From positions 17,028,165-17,092,164 of the forward strand of contig NC_067204.1 in the NCBI RefSeq assembly GCF_026262505.1: DNA of 64,000 nucleotides, written 5' to 3'. Position numbers and translations under genes: made by a program. Positions 1 to 8,784 of the stretch are shown piece by piece. Source of the DNA: Trichomonas vaginalis G3 (lineage: Eukaryota > Parabasalia > Trichomonadida > Trichomonadidae). The notes beneath the pieces were generated by a model. It was not told where the DNA came from and searched no databases. It saw only the letters and a program-made list of their open reading frames with translations. The first letter of the stretch is position 1. The number at the start of each line of letters is the position of its first letter.

Positions 1-582
1 TCTGTTCTTTAACAAAGGATGAGAGGCGAAATCATCTAAGATAAGAAGACATCTATGAGGGTAAGTCTTCCAATCGTAAGATTGCAATTTCTTCGAAATG
101 TATTCTATCTCTTTCTGTTTGTTTCTGAAGTGTTTCTTCTCTAATATTCTCTGCATTTCCTCATTTGGGTCTTTAAACTTCGAATTTATATACTCATTTA
201 TAGCATTATACTTCAAAACTCTTCTTTGGTACTTCTTTATCCAATCTAACAACTCAGTATCCTTTATACATACTAACTTAGACTTCTTTATAATATCTTT
301 GAACGAATTGACGGTTTGGTCAAATTGACCAGAAGTACTACAAATGACAACTAACTCATAGAATGGGTTCTTCTCATCTAGTTCTTGTTGTTGTGCAGCC
401 ATTTTAAGATAAGTGAAAGTCTTACCCGACCCAGGTGGTGCAATTAGACCTGTTATACCATTCTGAGCAAATAAGAACTTGTCATGTATAGGCTTTATCT
501 GAGCATTTTCTAACTTCCTCTTGTTCTTGTTTAAAACATTCTCAAATTTCTTGTCAATGTCAGCAAACTTTTTTTCTAACAT
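1..582 (-). CDS. A32-like (FtsK/HerA) genome-packaging ATPase, 5' part
   Basis: The N-terminal part of a packaging ATPase, cut by the window edge. A P-loop of the form PPGSGKT lies about 45 residues in, and a Walker B stretch (LLILDDF) follows near the left edge. In Polintons and related viruses this ATPase drives genome translocation into the capsid. The ATG is at 582, just behind an AT-rich stretch. The adjacent gene at 619 is divergent, so the short spacer must hold both promoters. The same gene sits at 38.9-39.8 kb in element B. Family assignment rests on the P-loop, size and position beside capsid genes. Confidence 0.8.
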   Translation of the reverse strand, partial: MLEKKFADIDKKFENVLNKNKRKLENAQIKPIHDKFLFAQNGITGLIAPPGSGKTFTYLKMAAQQQELDEKNPFYELVVICSTSGQFDQTVNSFKDIIKKSKLVCIKDTELLDWIKKYQRRVLKYNAINEYINSKFKDPNEEMQRILEKKHFRNKQKEIEYISKKLQSYDWKTYPHRCLLILDDFASHPLLKNR

Positions 583-618
583 ATTTTTAGAAAAATTAAA
601 ATTTTTATCTTTTAGAAA

Positions 619-1071
619 ATGTCTAGCGATTTCGCTATCTATATTCGAGACAAGCTTTTCGACAGCAAAACATCTGTCGACCATAAAATCTTACATAGTG
701 TAAACAAGAAAGGTGAATTTGTTCTAAAGTTCTGTTTCTGGGAATATGACAAGAACCATAAAACATTAAGCAGAGAAGTCTTAAAATTTGTCAATGACAG
801 ACTTGTTGACAGAGCTGACGCCTCTTGGAGAGATGAAGTCCAACAAAACTTCTTAGAATGCAAAGAAGACACATGCGCTGTTCTTGAAGATGAAATAGAA
901 AACAGAATAGAAGAGCTATTAAAGGACAAAGAACTTTTACATAAATATAGTTGCGCCAAATTTGACATAACTCCACCAGAAAAGAAGAAGAAAGAAAAGA
1001 AAGAAAAGAAAGTAGAAGAAGAGAAGAAAGAACCTGAACCAGTTCCAGAGAAAAAGAAATTTGACATGTAA
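619..1071 (+). CDS. Conserved element protein, lysine/glutamate-rich tail
   Basis: A 150-residue protein with a mixed N-terminal domain of about 110 residues and a strongly charged C-terminal tail of Lys and Glu runs containing Pro. I do not recognise a family. A near-identical copy (38409-38864) lies at the same place in element B, between the ATPase and the 139-residue gene, so it is a stable part of lineage 1. The start is preceded by the TTTTTATC-type motif seen before many element genes. It is convergent with the next gene, with a 16-base gap. Confidence 0.75.
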   Translation: MSSDFAIYIRDKLFDSKTSVDHKILHSVNKKGEFVLKFCFWEYDKNHKTLSREVLKFVNDRLVDRADASWRDEVQQNFLECKEDTCAVLEDEIENRIEELLKDKELLHKYSCAKFDITPPEKKKKEKKEKKVEEEKKEPEPVPEKKKFDM

Positions 1072-1087
1072 AAATAAAATTTTATTT

Positions 1088-1507
1088 TTAGAACATTTCT
1101 GGGTCAATGTCAATGTTCTCTTCCTCTTTAGGAGCAAACACTGGCTTAGACTCTAAAATCTTTTTACCCAATTTACCTTGAACTTCAACTATCTTAGACT
1201 CATAATATTCATAGTCGTCTGCTTTCTTTGGTTCATAAGGTATAACAAGTTTGTATGCTTTGCCTTCTTTAAGGTTTGAGAACCTTCTGTCAAAACTTTC
1301 TTTGACTGTTAACAAACCTTCTATGTCTAAGTCTTCAAATTTCGCACCATTTTTAGTCACAATAGCAAACTTAACTGGTTCGATGTTCCAAACTTTGCTG
1401 AATGAAGACTTTTCAAAATGGTAGAAGTAAACATTCAAATATGTGAATGGGTCTAGTTCTTCTTTAAGTCCTGACATGTACTTGTTTACTGAGATGAATT
1501 TCGTCAT
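1088..1507 (-). CDS. Conserved element protein (139 aa)
   Basis: A soluble-looking 139-residue protein ending in an acidic tail (EEENIDIDPEMF). There are no membrane segments and no recognised domain. It lies directly downstream of the SF3 helicase on the same strand in both A and B (37973-38392), which suggests a role linked to replication, for example DNA binding; this is inference only. The ATG at 1507 follows a TTTTTTATCCG stretch, the shared promoter-like motif. Confidence 0.75.
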   Translation of the reverse strand: MTKFISVNKYMSGLKEELDPFTYLNVYFYHFEKSSFSKVWNIEPVKFAIVTKNGAKFEDLDIEGLLTVKESFDRRFSNLKEGKAYKLVIPYEPKKADDYEYYESKIVEVQGKLGKKILESKPVFAPKEEENIDIDPEMF

Positions 1508-1543
1508 CTTTTCTATCGGATAAAAAATATTTTTTTTTAAAAT

Positions 1544-2779
1544 TTACTCATAAAAATTTTTCTTTGTATATACACCATTCTGAACATCTAAAAGACTTTT
1601 GACATTTGCCAAGAATGTTCGTTTAGAAGCTGCCATATAACCATATTCTTGACAATATTGTTTATACGAATCGTACAATGACCTTTCATCTAAACACTCA
1701 AAGTCAGTTTCATCTATGAACAGTTCATATACACTCTTGTTTGCTTCTAACAATGTTTGTCTCTCTTCGGTATGTGGAATTTGTCTTGGATTGAACTTTG
1801 AAATATCTAATGTCATAAAATATGAGAACAAGTGGTTGTAAAAGTCAGATGTCAAAGTTTCTGCTAAGTCGTCAAAATATTCTGTATCTTGCATATGAGA
1901 ATCTGACGTTCTGACAACTACATATCTTCTGTCAGAACTTTCTAACTTCATCGGAACAGCATTGTTTGAAACCATAATGAAGTTTGCAACATTTTCACAA
2001 ACTCTTTGGTCTTTATATTTTCTTTCAACAACTCCAACTTTGTCTGTTATAAGACTCTTCAAAGCATCTGAGTTCAAAACTTTTGTTGTATCTATACTTT
2101 GAAGTTCATTGCAAACTATAAGTTTCATATTCTCTATTGAGGAGTTAAATTTACCGCAGATGTTTTCTAAGTTTGTCATATTCGGATTCGAATAACCTTC
2201 TAACAGTTTGCACAAAATATCTGTAAAGAATGTGTTCTTACCAGTTCCTTGTTTTCCAATTATAATGAGAGCAGTTTCATTTTTAGCACTTGGATGTTGT
2301 AAGATATTTGCAAACCAACATAAGATATACTCATAAACCTTTTCGTTTCCATTGCATATAATTTCTTTGACATGGTCTAACCAAGCTTCTATAATATTTT
2401 CTTTCCATTCTACTTGTTCATATTTATATCCAGTGAAGATAGAATAGAAGTTTGGAGAAGGTGTATAGAACTTTATACCTCGAACTGAAAAATCTTCTAA
2501 CTTTGACAATAAGATATCCCAAGCATCTAACATCTTCATGCCAACTTGTACGACTTTTATTTTCTTAAGTTTCTGTCTACATTCTTGTTCTGAAACTATT
2601 GTCGCTTTAGGTTTGTTAAAGACTACATCCCATTCTTTCATGACATAACATTCTGGGGCAGAGTCGACATAAATGACTAAACGTTTCAAATTCTCGACTG
2701 CTTTGTTATAGTCTCGAAATGGACACATATTTCTGAATGCTTGGAAGTCATAAAAATCTGAAACATCTATTCTGTACAT
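1544..2779 (-). CDS. Superfamily 3 helicase (D5-like replicative NTPase)
   Basis: A 411-residue protein with an SF3 helicase core: Walker A GKQGTGKNT at residues 175-183, Walker B-like LIVCNE at 220-225, motif C FIMVSNN at 267-273 and an arginine pair at 284-285. The roughly 170 residues before it resemble the D5_N/DUF5906-type region found ahead of such helicases in virophages, poxviruses and phages; no clear primase catalytic motif is visible. Known relatives unwind DNA as hexamers during viral genome replication. No polymerase B is visible in lineage 1, so this may be its main replication protein. The frame is whole. A decayed copy lies at 36702-37937. Confidence 0.88.
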   Translation of the reverse strand: MYRIDVSDFYDFQAFRNMCPFRDYNKAVENLKRLVIYVDSAPECYVMKEWDVVFNKPKATIVSEQECRQKLKKIKVVQVGMKMLDAWDILLSKLEDFSVRGIKFYTPSPNFYSIFTGYKYEQVEWKENIIEAWLDHVKEIICNGNEKVYEYILCWFANILQHPSAKNETALIIIGKQGTGKNTFFTDILCKLLEGYSNPNMTNLENICGKFNSSIENMKLIVCNELQSIDTTKVLNSDALKSLITDKVGVVERKYKDQRVCENVANFIMVSNNAVPMKLESSDRRYVVVRTSDSHMQDTEYFDDLAETLTSDFYNHLFSYFMTLDISKFNPRQIPHTEERQTLLEANKSVYELFIDETDFECLDERSLYDSYKQYCQEYGYMAASKRTFLANVKSLLDVQNGVYTKKNFYE

Positions 2780-2809
2780 TTTTATAAAAATAAAAAAAAA
2801 TATTTTTTT

Positions 2810-3605
2810 TTATTCTTGACTTTGTTGTTGCATTTGTTGCATTTGTTGTTCTTGAGCTATTTGTTGTTGAAGTTGTTCTTGTAATACAATACTTTCACCA
2901 GTTGCATCTTCCAATTCGAAACTTTCTGCCGTCATTGACAAATACATAGGACATAAAAGTTTTACAGGAACAAAGTTTGCGTCAACTAATGTCAACGTTA
3001 TACTTGCCAAAGTGTTTGAGTTCACTAAGGTTGAAAATTCTGCATTCGAATGAACAATAGGCAAACCAGCAGAGAAAGTATTGTTTATACGCATAAGTAT
3101 CTTTTGGTCATAATAGTTTCTGTCGACATTCGAATAACACTTTGAACCTAAGTTTGAAACAATATATAAGATTGGTGTGCTTAATGTCAATGGAATAGAC
3201 ATTCCTTGTATGACACCTTTTCCTGTTATAGGAAACTGTTGGTAGTAAAAACCAGAAATAAGTTTTGTATTATAGCTCATATCGTTTATAGTAAACTCAG
3301 TCGGACATCCAAACATAATGAAACCTGCTCTAGTTGCAGCACATGTTACACCCGTACTTAAAGTATTAAATAAGTCAACAAAACCTGTTGGTGGTATATC
3401 TGAGTAAGTATCTTCAAAGGAGTTTTTTTACCATTCACAACAATAAAGTCTTCTGGTGTCAAAAGAGCAAAACAGGCTTTAGTCGTCATTGTGTTTAAGT
3501 TAGTTTACAATACCGTCCTTGAGGACTTTGTAAGTTTGTTGTTATAGAATTATATGACTCAGGGTTTTTAGTCGTAATAGTATAAACCATTATATCTTCT
3601 GCCAT
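2810..3605 (-). pseudogene. Penton-like minor capsid protein (element A)
   Basis: About 260 residues, broken about once. It is beta-rich with a Gln-rich C-terminal tail. The segment TLVDANFVPVKLLCPMYLSM resembles the final strand pattern of Polinton/virophage penton proteins and lines up in style with the D-element protein at 9633-10400. The position between capsid and helicase genes agrees. Penton identity is an inference from pattern and context. A copy lies at 35867-36673. Confidence 0.6.
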
Positions 3606-3615
3606 TTATATATAT

Positions 3616-3846
3616 TTAAAAGTTTTTCTGAAAGTGGAGAAGAACTTCATCTAAACTTTCACATGAGGTTTCTTGAAGTTCTCTGTCTAAGAAGTTCAAA
3701 TATTTTGTAAAGACATAGAACTTTCCTTTGTCTACACGAACAAACAAAACAGGGTCTTTCATATCGTTCAAAAGTGTGTAAAGTCCTTTACATGAAATAA
3801 AGTCTATATTATTTTTCTTCAAACATCTTTCAAGAAGTTTTGACAT
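3616..3846 (-). CDS. Small conserved protein (76 aa)
   Basis: A short protein starting MSKLLERCLKKNN, in tandem with and 5 bases downstream of the next gene on the same strand. I chose the ATG at 3846; the longer reading upstream starts only with TTG. No recognised domain or membrane segment. At the matching place in element B this gene is not visible, so it may be dispensable. Confidence 0.55.
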   Translation of the reverse strand: MSKLLERCLKKNNIDFISCKGLYTLLNDMKDPVLFVRVDKGKFYVFTKYLNFLDRELQETSCESLDEVLLHFQKNF

Positions 3847-3851
3847 TTTAC

Positions 3852-4430
3852 TTAGCAAATAAATTTTAATGAAATGTTGTGGTCGTCAAATATTTTTATG
3901 ACGTCTGGGAAACTATACTTTAAGTTCAACGTTTCACCTCCTTTCATAACGTATATCTTGTCAATGACATTATATGAAACACCACAGCAACTAATGTCGG
4001 GTTCTATTTCTTTGATGTTTATATCGTCTGCCTCTGTCAAAAGTTTCAATAGTTCTTTCAAAACTTCATGAGGTGCGATGACATATGAGTTCACTTTTAC
4101 AGGGTTGTGTTCGACCAAGTTTAACATTATACTTAAAGCTTGACAAATCTTCTCCTGAGTTTGAAGTTTGTCTTTCAGTTGTTGGTAGTCGTTTCGAATA
4201 TCTGCAACAGAACTTAAGTCTCTGCTAACTTCAGGATATGTTGGTTCTTTTACAGGAACAATTGTTATACCATCTTCGTCTTCGTATGGTTTCCCCACTT
4301 CAACATCTCTGTCTTTGACATTGACAACAACACTTTGACTGTTTGTTTGAGTTGGTGAATTTAACTTCACATCTGCCACCGCCATTAAACCTTTTGAAAC
4401 ACTTACGCTTCTATTTTTCGGAAATGACAT
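3852..4430 (-). CDS. Conserved CCG-motif protein of unknown function
   Basis: A 192-residue protein with a low-complexity Ser/Thr/Val N-terminal half and an ordered C-terminal half containing EPDISCCGV and then GGETLNLKYSF. The gene at 8785-9399 in the other lineage has the same layout (DPEIECCGQ, then GVEFKYKYS), so this is a core protein of both lineages. It lies between capsid and penton genes, which points to a virion or assembly role (inference). The ATG at 4430 follows TTTTTATTCTAAGTAAA. A copy lies at 35283. Confidence 0.75.
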   Translation of the reverse strand: MSFPKNRSVSVSKGLMAVADVKLNSPTQTNSQSVVVNVKDRDVEVGKPYEDEDGITIVPVKEPTYPEVSRDLSSVADIRNDYQQLKDKLQTQEKICQALSIMLNLVEHNPVKVNSYVIAPHEVLKELLKLLTEADDINIKEIEPDISCCGVSYNVIDKIYVMKGGETLNLKYSFPDVIKIFDDHNISLKFIC

Positions 4431-4448
4431 TTTACTTAGAATAAAAAG
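4431..4448. promoter_or_regulatory. Bidirectional 18-bp spacer between divergent genes
   Basis: Two start codons face away from each other with only 18 bases between. The spacer reads TTTTTATTCTAAGTAAA on one strand and TTTACTTAGAATAAAAAG on the other, so both strands carry a short T-tract or TAAA element. Promoter function is inferred from recurrence of this layout at 7459, 10401, 45506 and 47858. Confidence 0.5.
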
Positions 4449-4868
4449 ATGGACGTATTCGGATATCTCTTTGAATTGAAGCAGAACAAAGTTTACACAC
4501 ACAAACAATACAAATACATTGACAGAATAGTTCTTTATACAAACAATGGTAAATGTTATAGAATAGCAGTCTTTGCTGAACCAAAATATTTCCATAAAGC
4601 AAAGAAAGTTGGTATAACTGAAATGGTGAAAGTTCTTGAAGCAGACAAAAATATAACTTCAAAACTGACCGATATTTCTAAAGGTAAGTTTATAATACAA
4701 TATTATGTCAAAACTGGCGTACTGTCAATATTTGACGGAGAGAAGTCAGTTCAAGAACAACTTACTGACCTGCTGCCAAAATCTGCTCGATGGAAGCTGT
4801 CGTTATGCCAATCTGAGGAGCCCCAGCAGGTTTCATCGAACGAATCTTCAAAAGAGCATCTTCCGTGA
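4449..4868 (+). CDS. Conserved element protein (139 aa), antisense overlap with capsid gene end
   Basis: Starts MDVFGYLFELKQNKVY; a compact basic protein with no recognised family. The copy in element B (34896-35264) is 122 residues long and differs only at the tail. In both places its 3' end overlaps the 3' end of the capsid gene on the other strand, which fixes the gene order capsid - this gene - CCG-motif gene. Function unknown. Confidence 0.7.
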   Translation: MDVFGYLFELKQNKVYTHKQYKYIDRIVLYTNNGKCYRIAVFAEPKYFHKAKKVGITEMVKVLEADKNITSKLTDISKGKFIIQYYVKTGVLSIFDGEKSVQEQLTDLLPKSARWKLSLCQSEEPQQVSSNESSKEHLP

Positions 4869-4980
4869 AAAGTGCTATTGGTTTTGTAAACTTCTTTGCT
4901 TTCAATTCATCTGGACCGTCTCTGTCACCAGTATATTGTATTTGTACAGTACCAACAGTTGAAATACCACCCATAAAGTC
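4762..4980 (-). pseudogene. Major capsid protein gene, 3' fragment (element A)
   Basis: The last 70 or so residues (GTVQIQYTGDRDGPDELKAK, ending LAAGQ) match the end of the capsid gene of element B at 34.75-34.95 kb. The gene is cut at 4980 by the left terminus of element D. It is a remnant. Confidence 0.8.
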
Positions 4981-5858
4981 AGTTAGTATCCCTAAGTTGG
5001 GTACTGTGGCACTGCGAGCCTCCGTACACCACTTAGCGGTTTTGACACTTTACGAAACTGGTAACGTATATTTTACAACACAAACACAAACACCAACTTA
5101 ACCTTAAATATTTACAAAACTATCTGACACATAAACGACTTCACTAACGAACTCACTAACGAATTCACTACCGTCCTCACTAAATAAAAAATAACCTTAT
5201 TTTTATTTTTTTTAAATTTTTTATTTCATTACAAAGACATGTCCGACTACATTTACTATGACTCTTTCCCAGAACGTTTCCGTGAACTATTCAAAACTCA
5301 AGTAAAACTGAGAAACATGCATTTTAACAAAGACAGACCCATTGACGATGAAAGAAACCCTGAATATATTACAATCCCTTATGACGCAAAGTTCATTGCA
5401 TACATTCCTTATGGTCGCAGAGGAACGAAAACTATTTCAACAAAGAACAAAAATTATTTCTGGAGCGATGAAGAAAATTGCCTTATCTACATAAATGCAT
5501 ACTTAAATAAAGCTACATATTGTACAAAAGAAGGTTGGACTGGATTTGAGCTCTACATATACGACGACGATGGAAACAGACGCTGTGTATACCCATACGA
5601 TAATATGTACCATTGTTTTCATCAAGCATTAAACGAATACATAGTCAGTAAGGGTCTCATTCCTGTTGAGTAGATATGTTATATTTTTGTTCTGTCATTT
5701 ATATAAAAATAAAAATTTTCAGTAAACTTAAAAATTAATGATATCACCACTCCCACACGTATGAAAACATAGCGCAAAAATAAATTTAGGTGAAGTGGTG
5801 AGATGTCACCTCTTTTTTCACCTGTTTTCTCACCCGTTGAATTCATTACTTTATAACT
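4981..5858 (+). repeat. Left terminal inverted repeat of element D
   Basis: About 870 bp matching 26615-27473 in inverted orientation with few differences. It contains the 144-residue gene and one copy of the GGTGA/TCACC palindromic repeat near its inner end (5790-5835). Short repeats such as ACTAACGA/ACTAACGAA lie at 5136-5180. Confidence 0.9.
5239..5673 (+). CDS. TIR-encoded protein of unknown function (144 aa)
   Basis: A 144-residue aromatic-rich, acidic protein (MSDYIYYDSFPERFRELF start) wholly inside the terminal repeat. The predicted protein in the other arm (26780-27214) is identical, so the element carries two copies. I recognise no family. It is preceded by a long T/A tract and ATTTCATTACAAAGAC before the ATG. 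A terminal position and two kept copies suggest a role early in expression or in end recognition (inference). Confidence 0.75.
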   Translation: MSDYIYYDSFPERFRELFKTQVKLRNMHFNKDRPIDDERNPEYITIPYDAKFIAYIPYGRRGTKTISTKNKNYFWSDEENCLIYINAYLNKATYCTKEGWTGFELYIYDDDGNRRCVYPYDNMYHCFHQALNEYIVSKGLIPVE

Positions 5859-6075
5859 CTTTCCTTGGTTTCTTTTTAGTTGCTTTCTTCACGTCTGTCT
5901 CCAACTTGACTGTCTTTCTTCTTCGTCCGTAATGATACCAGTTACTTCCACCAGTCAATGGGTCAAATGGTCTTTCGTAAGGTTTCCATACATTCCATAA
6001 GGGACCATACGGAAGAACTACTGGTGGAGGAAGAGTTCCATCGACTCTATTTAAATGCATTGTTTCACCTTTCAT
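5851..6075 (-). CDS. Small basic, proline/tryptophan-rich protein
   Basis: A 74-residue protein with LPPPVVLPYGPLWNVWKPYE followed by a very basic tail (RRRKTVK, KKATKKKPRKEL). Small basic proteins of this kind are usual as DNA-condensing or minor virion components in adenovirus-like lineages; that is an analogy only. The start could be the ATG at 6075 or the in-frame one at 6060. Confidence 0.5.
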   Translation of the reverse strand: MKGETMHLNRVDGTLPPPVVLPYGPLWNVWKPYERPFDPLTGGSNWYHYGRRRKTVKLETDVKKATKKKPRKEL

Positions 6076-6355
6076 CTGGTCATTAAAGTCTTTTGCTGTT
6101 TTGCAAACTCATCGTCCTTTCCTAAAGCATTTTCTGACTCAGTCGCAACCAAATTGGATGCTTTATTTATGAGCCCTATTTTATTTAATCTTAACTTCTT
6201 TGCAACCCAGCCTCCAATCTTTCCTTTATTTGCATCTAATGTCTTGAAACCCTTCCTCCACTCATTTTATTTACTGCGTCATAAGCTCCAAGTGCTTTTG
6301 CTCCAAATGCTAATGCTTTTGTTCCCATTGCGCCTAAAGCTGCCCAAGCTACCAT
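6070..6355 (-). pseudogene. Remnant of a small alanine-rich membrane-active-type protein
   Basis: Starts MVAWAALGAMGTKALAFGAK, an alanine/glycine-rich amphipathic stretch, followed by a basic region. The layout recalls the small hydrophobic virion proteins of element B (45104-45505, 48726-48968) and adenovirus pVI. It is broken about twice. Assignment is by composition only. Confidence 0.4.
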
Positions 6356-6420
6356 TTACACCATATTAAAATCATCTCTCTTCAATATTATCTCATAAAA
6401 GTTCTCGTTACTGGAGAAAG

Positions 6421-7458
6421 TCAATGAAACATAAACGTTCTCACGGCTTCGCCCTCACCGCTTTGCGGTCTATCTAACTTCTTTCTTATATCATCTATAC
6501 GCTTCAAAATGTCTGAACAATTGCTAACATCTTCTACAACAGTTATTTCATCATGAATGACCTTAAGAACAAGCTCATTTAATATGCTATTAAAATCATC
6601 TCAATAATGAGTCCATCCTTTCCATCTTTAGGTAGCACAACATCTTTCATTGAAGAAGGTTCGACAAGTCTTATGTTAAACTTACTGACAAAGTTTGTTA
6701 TACTATAATGCTTCGGTGGCGAATACATATAGTTTGAAAGACATAATATAGATTCTTCAGCAAATTCACTTATACTGGATTTTATAACAATGTTCTCACG
6801 AGACCAAATACCACCAATTGACAATCTTGTAAGCAATCCTGCTGAACCTTCAACTGTAAACGTCGATGGTAACATTCCACGAAGGTCATCTATTGACATC
6901 GTTGAGTCACTGAATTTAAATATTTTCTTAAAGCAATCGTCATTATCTAACCATGCAATAGCTTTGAAGTTTTCATTCGAATATACATCTGCTTCATTAA
7001 ATGTAAAACCTGACTTCTTTGCAGAGACGACTTTAAAATCTATTGCATTTGTTTCAAAATTATAGCTATGGTAACTTCTGAAGGTAATGGATGTCCTTCC
7101 GCAGTCAGTTGTTCTCTCACTACCGTTTGAAGCTTTGTGTTAAAAACTTTCATGTCATCTCCTGTGTCTAGGTTCACATACACAGCAATAGGAAAACTAT
7201 CTTGCTTCTTTGTTCATCATTATATCTCAAAACATTAAAGTTCTTCAATAATATTGTCCTTCCTGCTGGAATACTTCTAACTTGTCTTATTTCAATAGCT
7301 TTCTCACCTCCTACATACTCTACCCAGTGTCTTGGATATTCATAAGTATACTGACTTTCTTGAATTTTGGTTGGTTTCATCATAACGTGTTCATAGTATA
7401 TCTTTATACTCTTGTCAGTTAGACTCGGTGCTATGTTCTGAATATTTCTGACTTGCAT
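6421..7458 (-). pseudogene. Element protein of unknown function, broken
   Basis: A gene region of roughly 340 residues starting MQVRNIQNIAPSLTDKSIK at 7458. The middle part is beta-rich and could be another virion protein, but I see no decisive motif. The 3' part carries an in-frame GC-rich hairpin (6445-6469). Broken a few times. Its start is 16 bases from the divergent ATPase gene. Confidence 0.45.
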
Positions 7459-7474
7459 TTTTAATGGAGATAAA
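7459..7474. promoter_or_regulatory. Bidirectional 16-bp spacer
   Basis: Only TTTTTAATGGAGATAAA-type sequence separates the start codons at 7458 (minus) and 7475 (plus). T-tract and TAAA elements occur on both strands as in the other divergent spacers. Promoter role inferred. Confidence 0.45.
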
Positions 7475-8362
7475 ATGAAGCATTTAATACATGACGTAGA
7501 TGAAGACATGAATGAAACTACAGACAAACTTAACTCTTCTCTCATTCTTCCTTTCAGCAAAGATTATGAGTTCTGTTCAAATGGTGTGTATTTCTATTGT
7601 GGAAAGATGGGTTCAGGTAAGACATTTAATTTAATTCGTCATATACTCATAACAGAACGTTTAGGTCAAGATTCATATTATGACCAAATCATTATATCAG
7701 CAACTTCAGACTCTATGGACTCAACAACGAAAACATTTATGTCAAAAGTTCAAGCCTCTGTCGTTAAAGTTCCAGACAGTGAACTCATTGAATTTCTTCA
7801 ACGTTACATTCGACGTAAGAGGAAATATTATGCCATTGTTGAATTTATACAGTCAGGAATGCAAAAGACTTCAGAAGAGATGGAAAGAATTATTGACAAA
7901 CACCACTTACGTCAATACTCAGGAGTTTACGATATGAAACGACTGACAAACTACATTCTATCAAAACTTTCAAAATACCCCTTCAAAAAGTATCCTTCAA
8001 ACACTCTGCTCGTTTGCGACGACTTTGCTGGTAAAGGTTTAGTGTCAAAGCCTGACTCACCATTAGCTAACATCATTACTAAAGTCAGACATTACCATTT
8101 AACTGTAGCAATACTTATGCAAACATGGCGTTTTCTTGCTTTAAACATAAAACGTCTCATAACTGACTTCGTTATCTTTCAAGGTTTCTCACGTTATGAT
8201 ATTGAACTCATTTGGAAACAGTCAGGTATAACATTACCTTTTGAAGAAATTTGGGAAGCATATAAGTCTCTCATCTCTCCTCGTTCATACCTTGAGATTC
8301 ATATCATGACTAATACCATTAAAGTCAAAAATATTCCATGGGAACGACCAACATTGTTTTAA
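7475..8362 (+). CDS. A32-like (FtsK/HerA) genome-packaging ATPase
   Basis: A whole 295-residue ATPase. Walker A GKMGSGKT is at residues 43-50 and the Walker B stretch LLVCDDF is at about 178-184, followed by the conserved helix and Gln/Arg region (ILMQTWRFLALNIKR) typical of A32-like packaging motors. Known relatives pump the DNA genome into preformed capsids. Length fits Polinton ATPases. It diverges from the gene at 7458. It is only distantly similar to the lineage 1 ATPase at 1-582, which supports two separate lineages. Confidence 0.88.
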   Translation: MKHLIHDVDEDMNETTDKLNSSLILPFSKDYEFCSNGVYFYCGKMGSGKTFNLIRHILITERLGQDSYYDQIIISATSDSMDSTTKTFMSKVQASVVKVPDSELIEFLQRYIRRKRKYYAIVEFIQSGMQKTSEEMERIIDKHHLRQYSGVYDMKRLTNYILSKLSKYPFKKYPSNTLLVCDDFAGKGLVSKPDSPLANIITKVRHYHLTVAILMQTWRFLALNIKRLITDFVIFQGFSRYDIELIWKQSGITLPFEEIWEAYKSLISPRSYLEIHIMTNTIKVKNIPWERPTLF

Positions 8363-8465
8363 AGTTTAACCTTCAATTGACTGATGGTAAACAAATTCCA
8401 TGCATCTCTGTCGCCATTTCTGTTAATATTTTTGCTGTCATTCATATCATCCACTTCCCCATCCG

Positions 8466-8759
8466 TTAGCTTTTGAGGATATGCGTTAGAATAGCTGTTC
8501 TTAAATGAAGGCTTTTCACCTTTAGCGCATAAACTCTATAACTTTCTGCATACTTTATGTTTGAACCTCCTGAGCCATCATTGACATAAATTTTTATAGG
8601 CTTCCACCCTTTGTTCATGTTCCTGCTTCTTCCCTTAGCTCTTTTGTTCAGTAGTTCTACATCTTTATACACAGCTCCTGTCTCAGTGAATTCAACAATA
8701 TTTTCATTCGTTAGCTTTACATTCAAACCCTTGTCGAGTATATTGTTCATTTCATACAT
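8466..8759 (-). CDS. Small conserved-looking element protein (97 aa)
   Basis: A basic protein beginning MYEMNNILDKGLNVKLT, with a Lys/Arg-rich middle (NKRAKGRSRNMNKGWK). No recognised family. I chose the ATG at 8759 because it sits behind the AT-rich divergent spacer shared with the gene at 8785; longer upstream reading lacks an ATG. The 100 bases downstream (8363-8465) show nothing definite. Confidence 0.5.
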   Translation of the reverse strand: MYEMNNILDKGLNVKLTNENIVEFTETGAVYKDVELLNKRAKGRSRNMNKGWKPIKIYVNDGSGGSNIKYAESYRVYALKVKSLHLRTAILTHILKS

Positions 8760-8784
8760 ATAAAAGGTTTTTATTCTATATGAA

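Larger units (their letters stand above)
1..4980 (-). mobile_element. Polinton-type element A (partial, lineage 1)
   Basis: A run of virus-like genes in the order ATPase, small genes, SF3 helicase, penton-like, two small genes, capsid 3' end. It matches the central block of element B (33.3-39.8 kb) in inverted orientation at near identity. The left side leaves the window; the right side stops inside the capsid gene where element D begins. What is visible is largely whole, with about one break. Its close similarity to B suggests a young copy. Confidence 0.9.

Noticed and set aside
639-1067. Long minus-strand open frame opposite the Lys/Glu-tailed gene
   Set aside because: It is Phe/Ser-rich, the mirror of Lys/Glu-rich codons on the plus strand, which is conserved in two elements; shadow frame.
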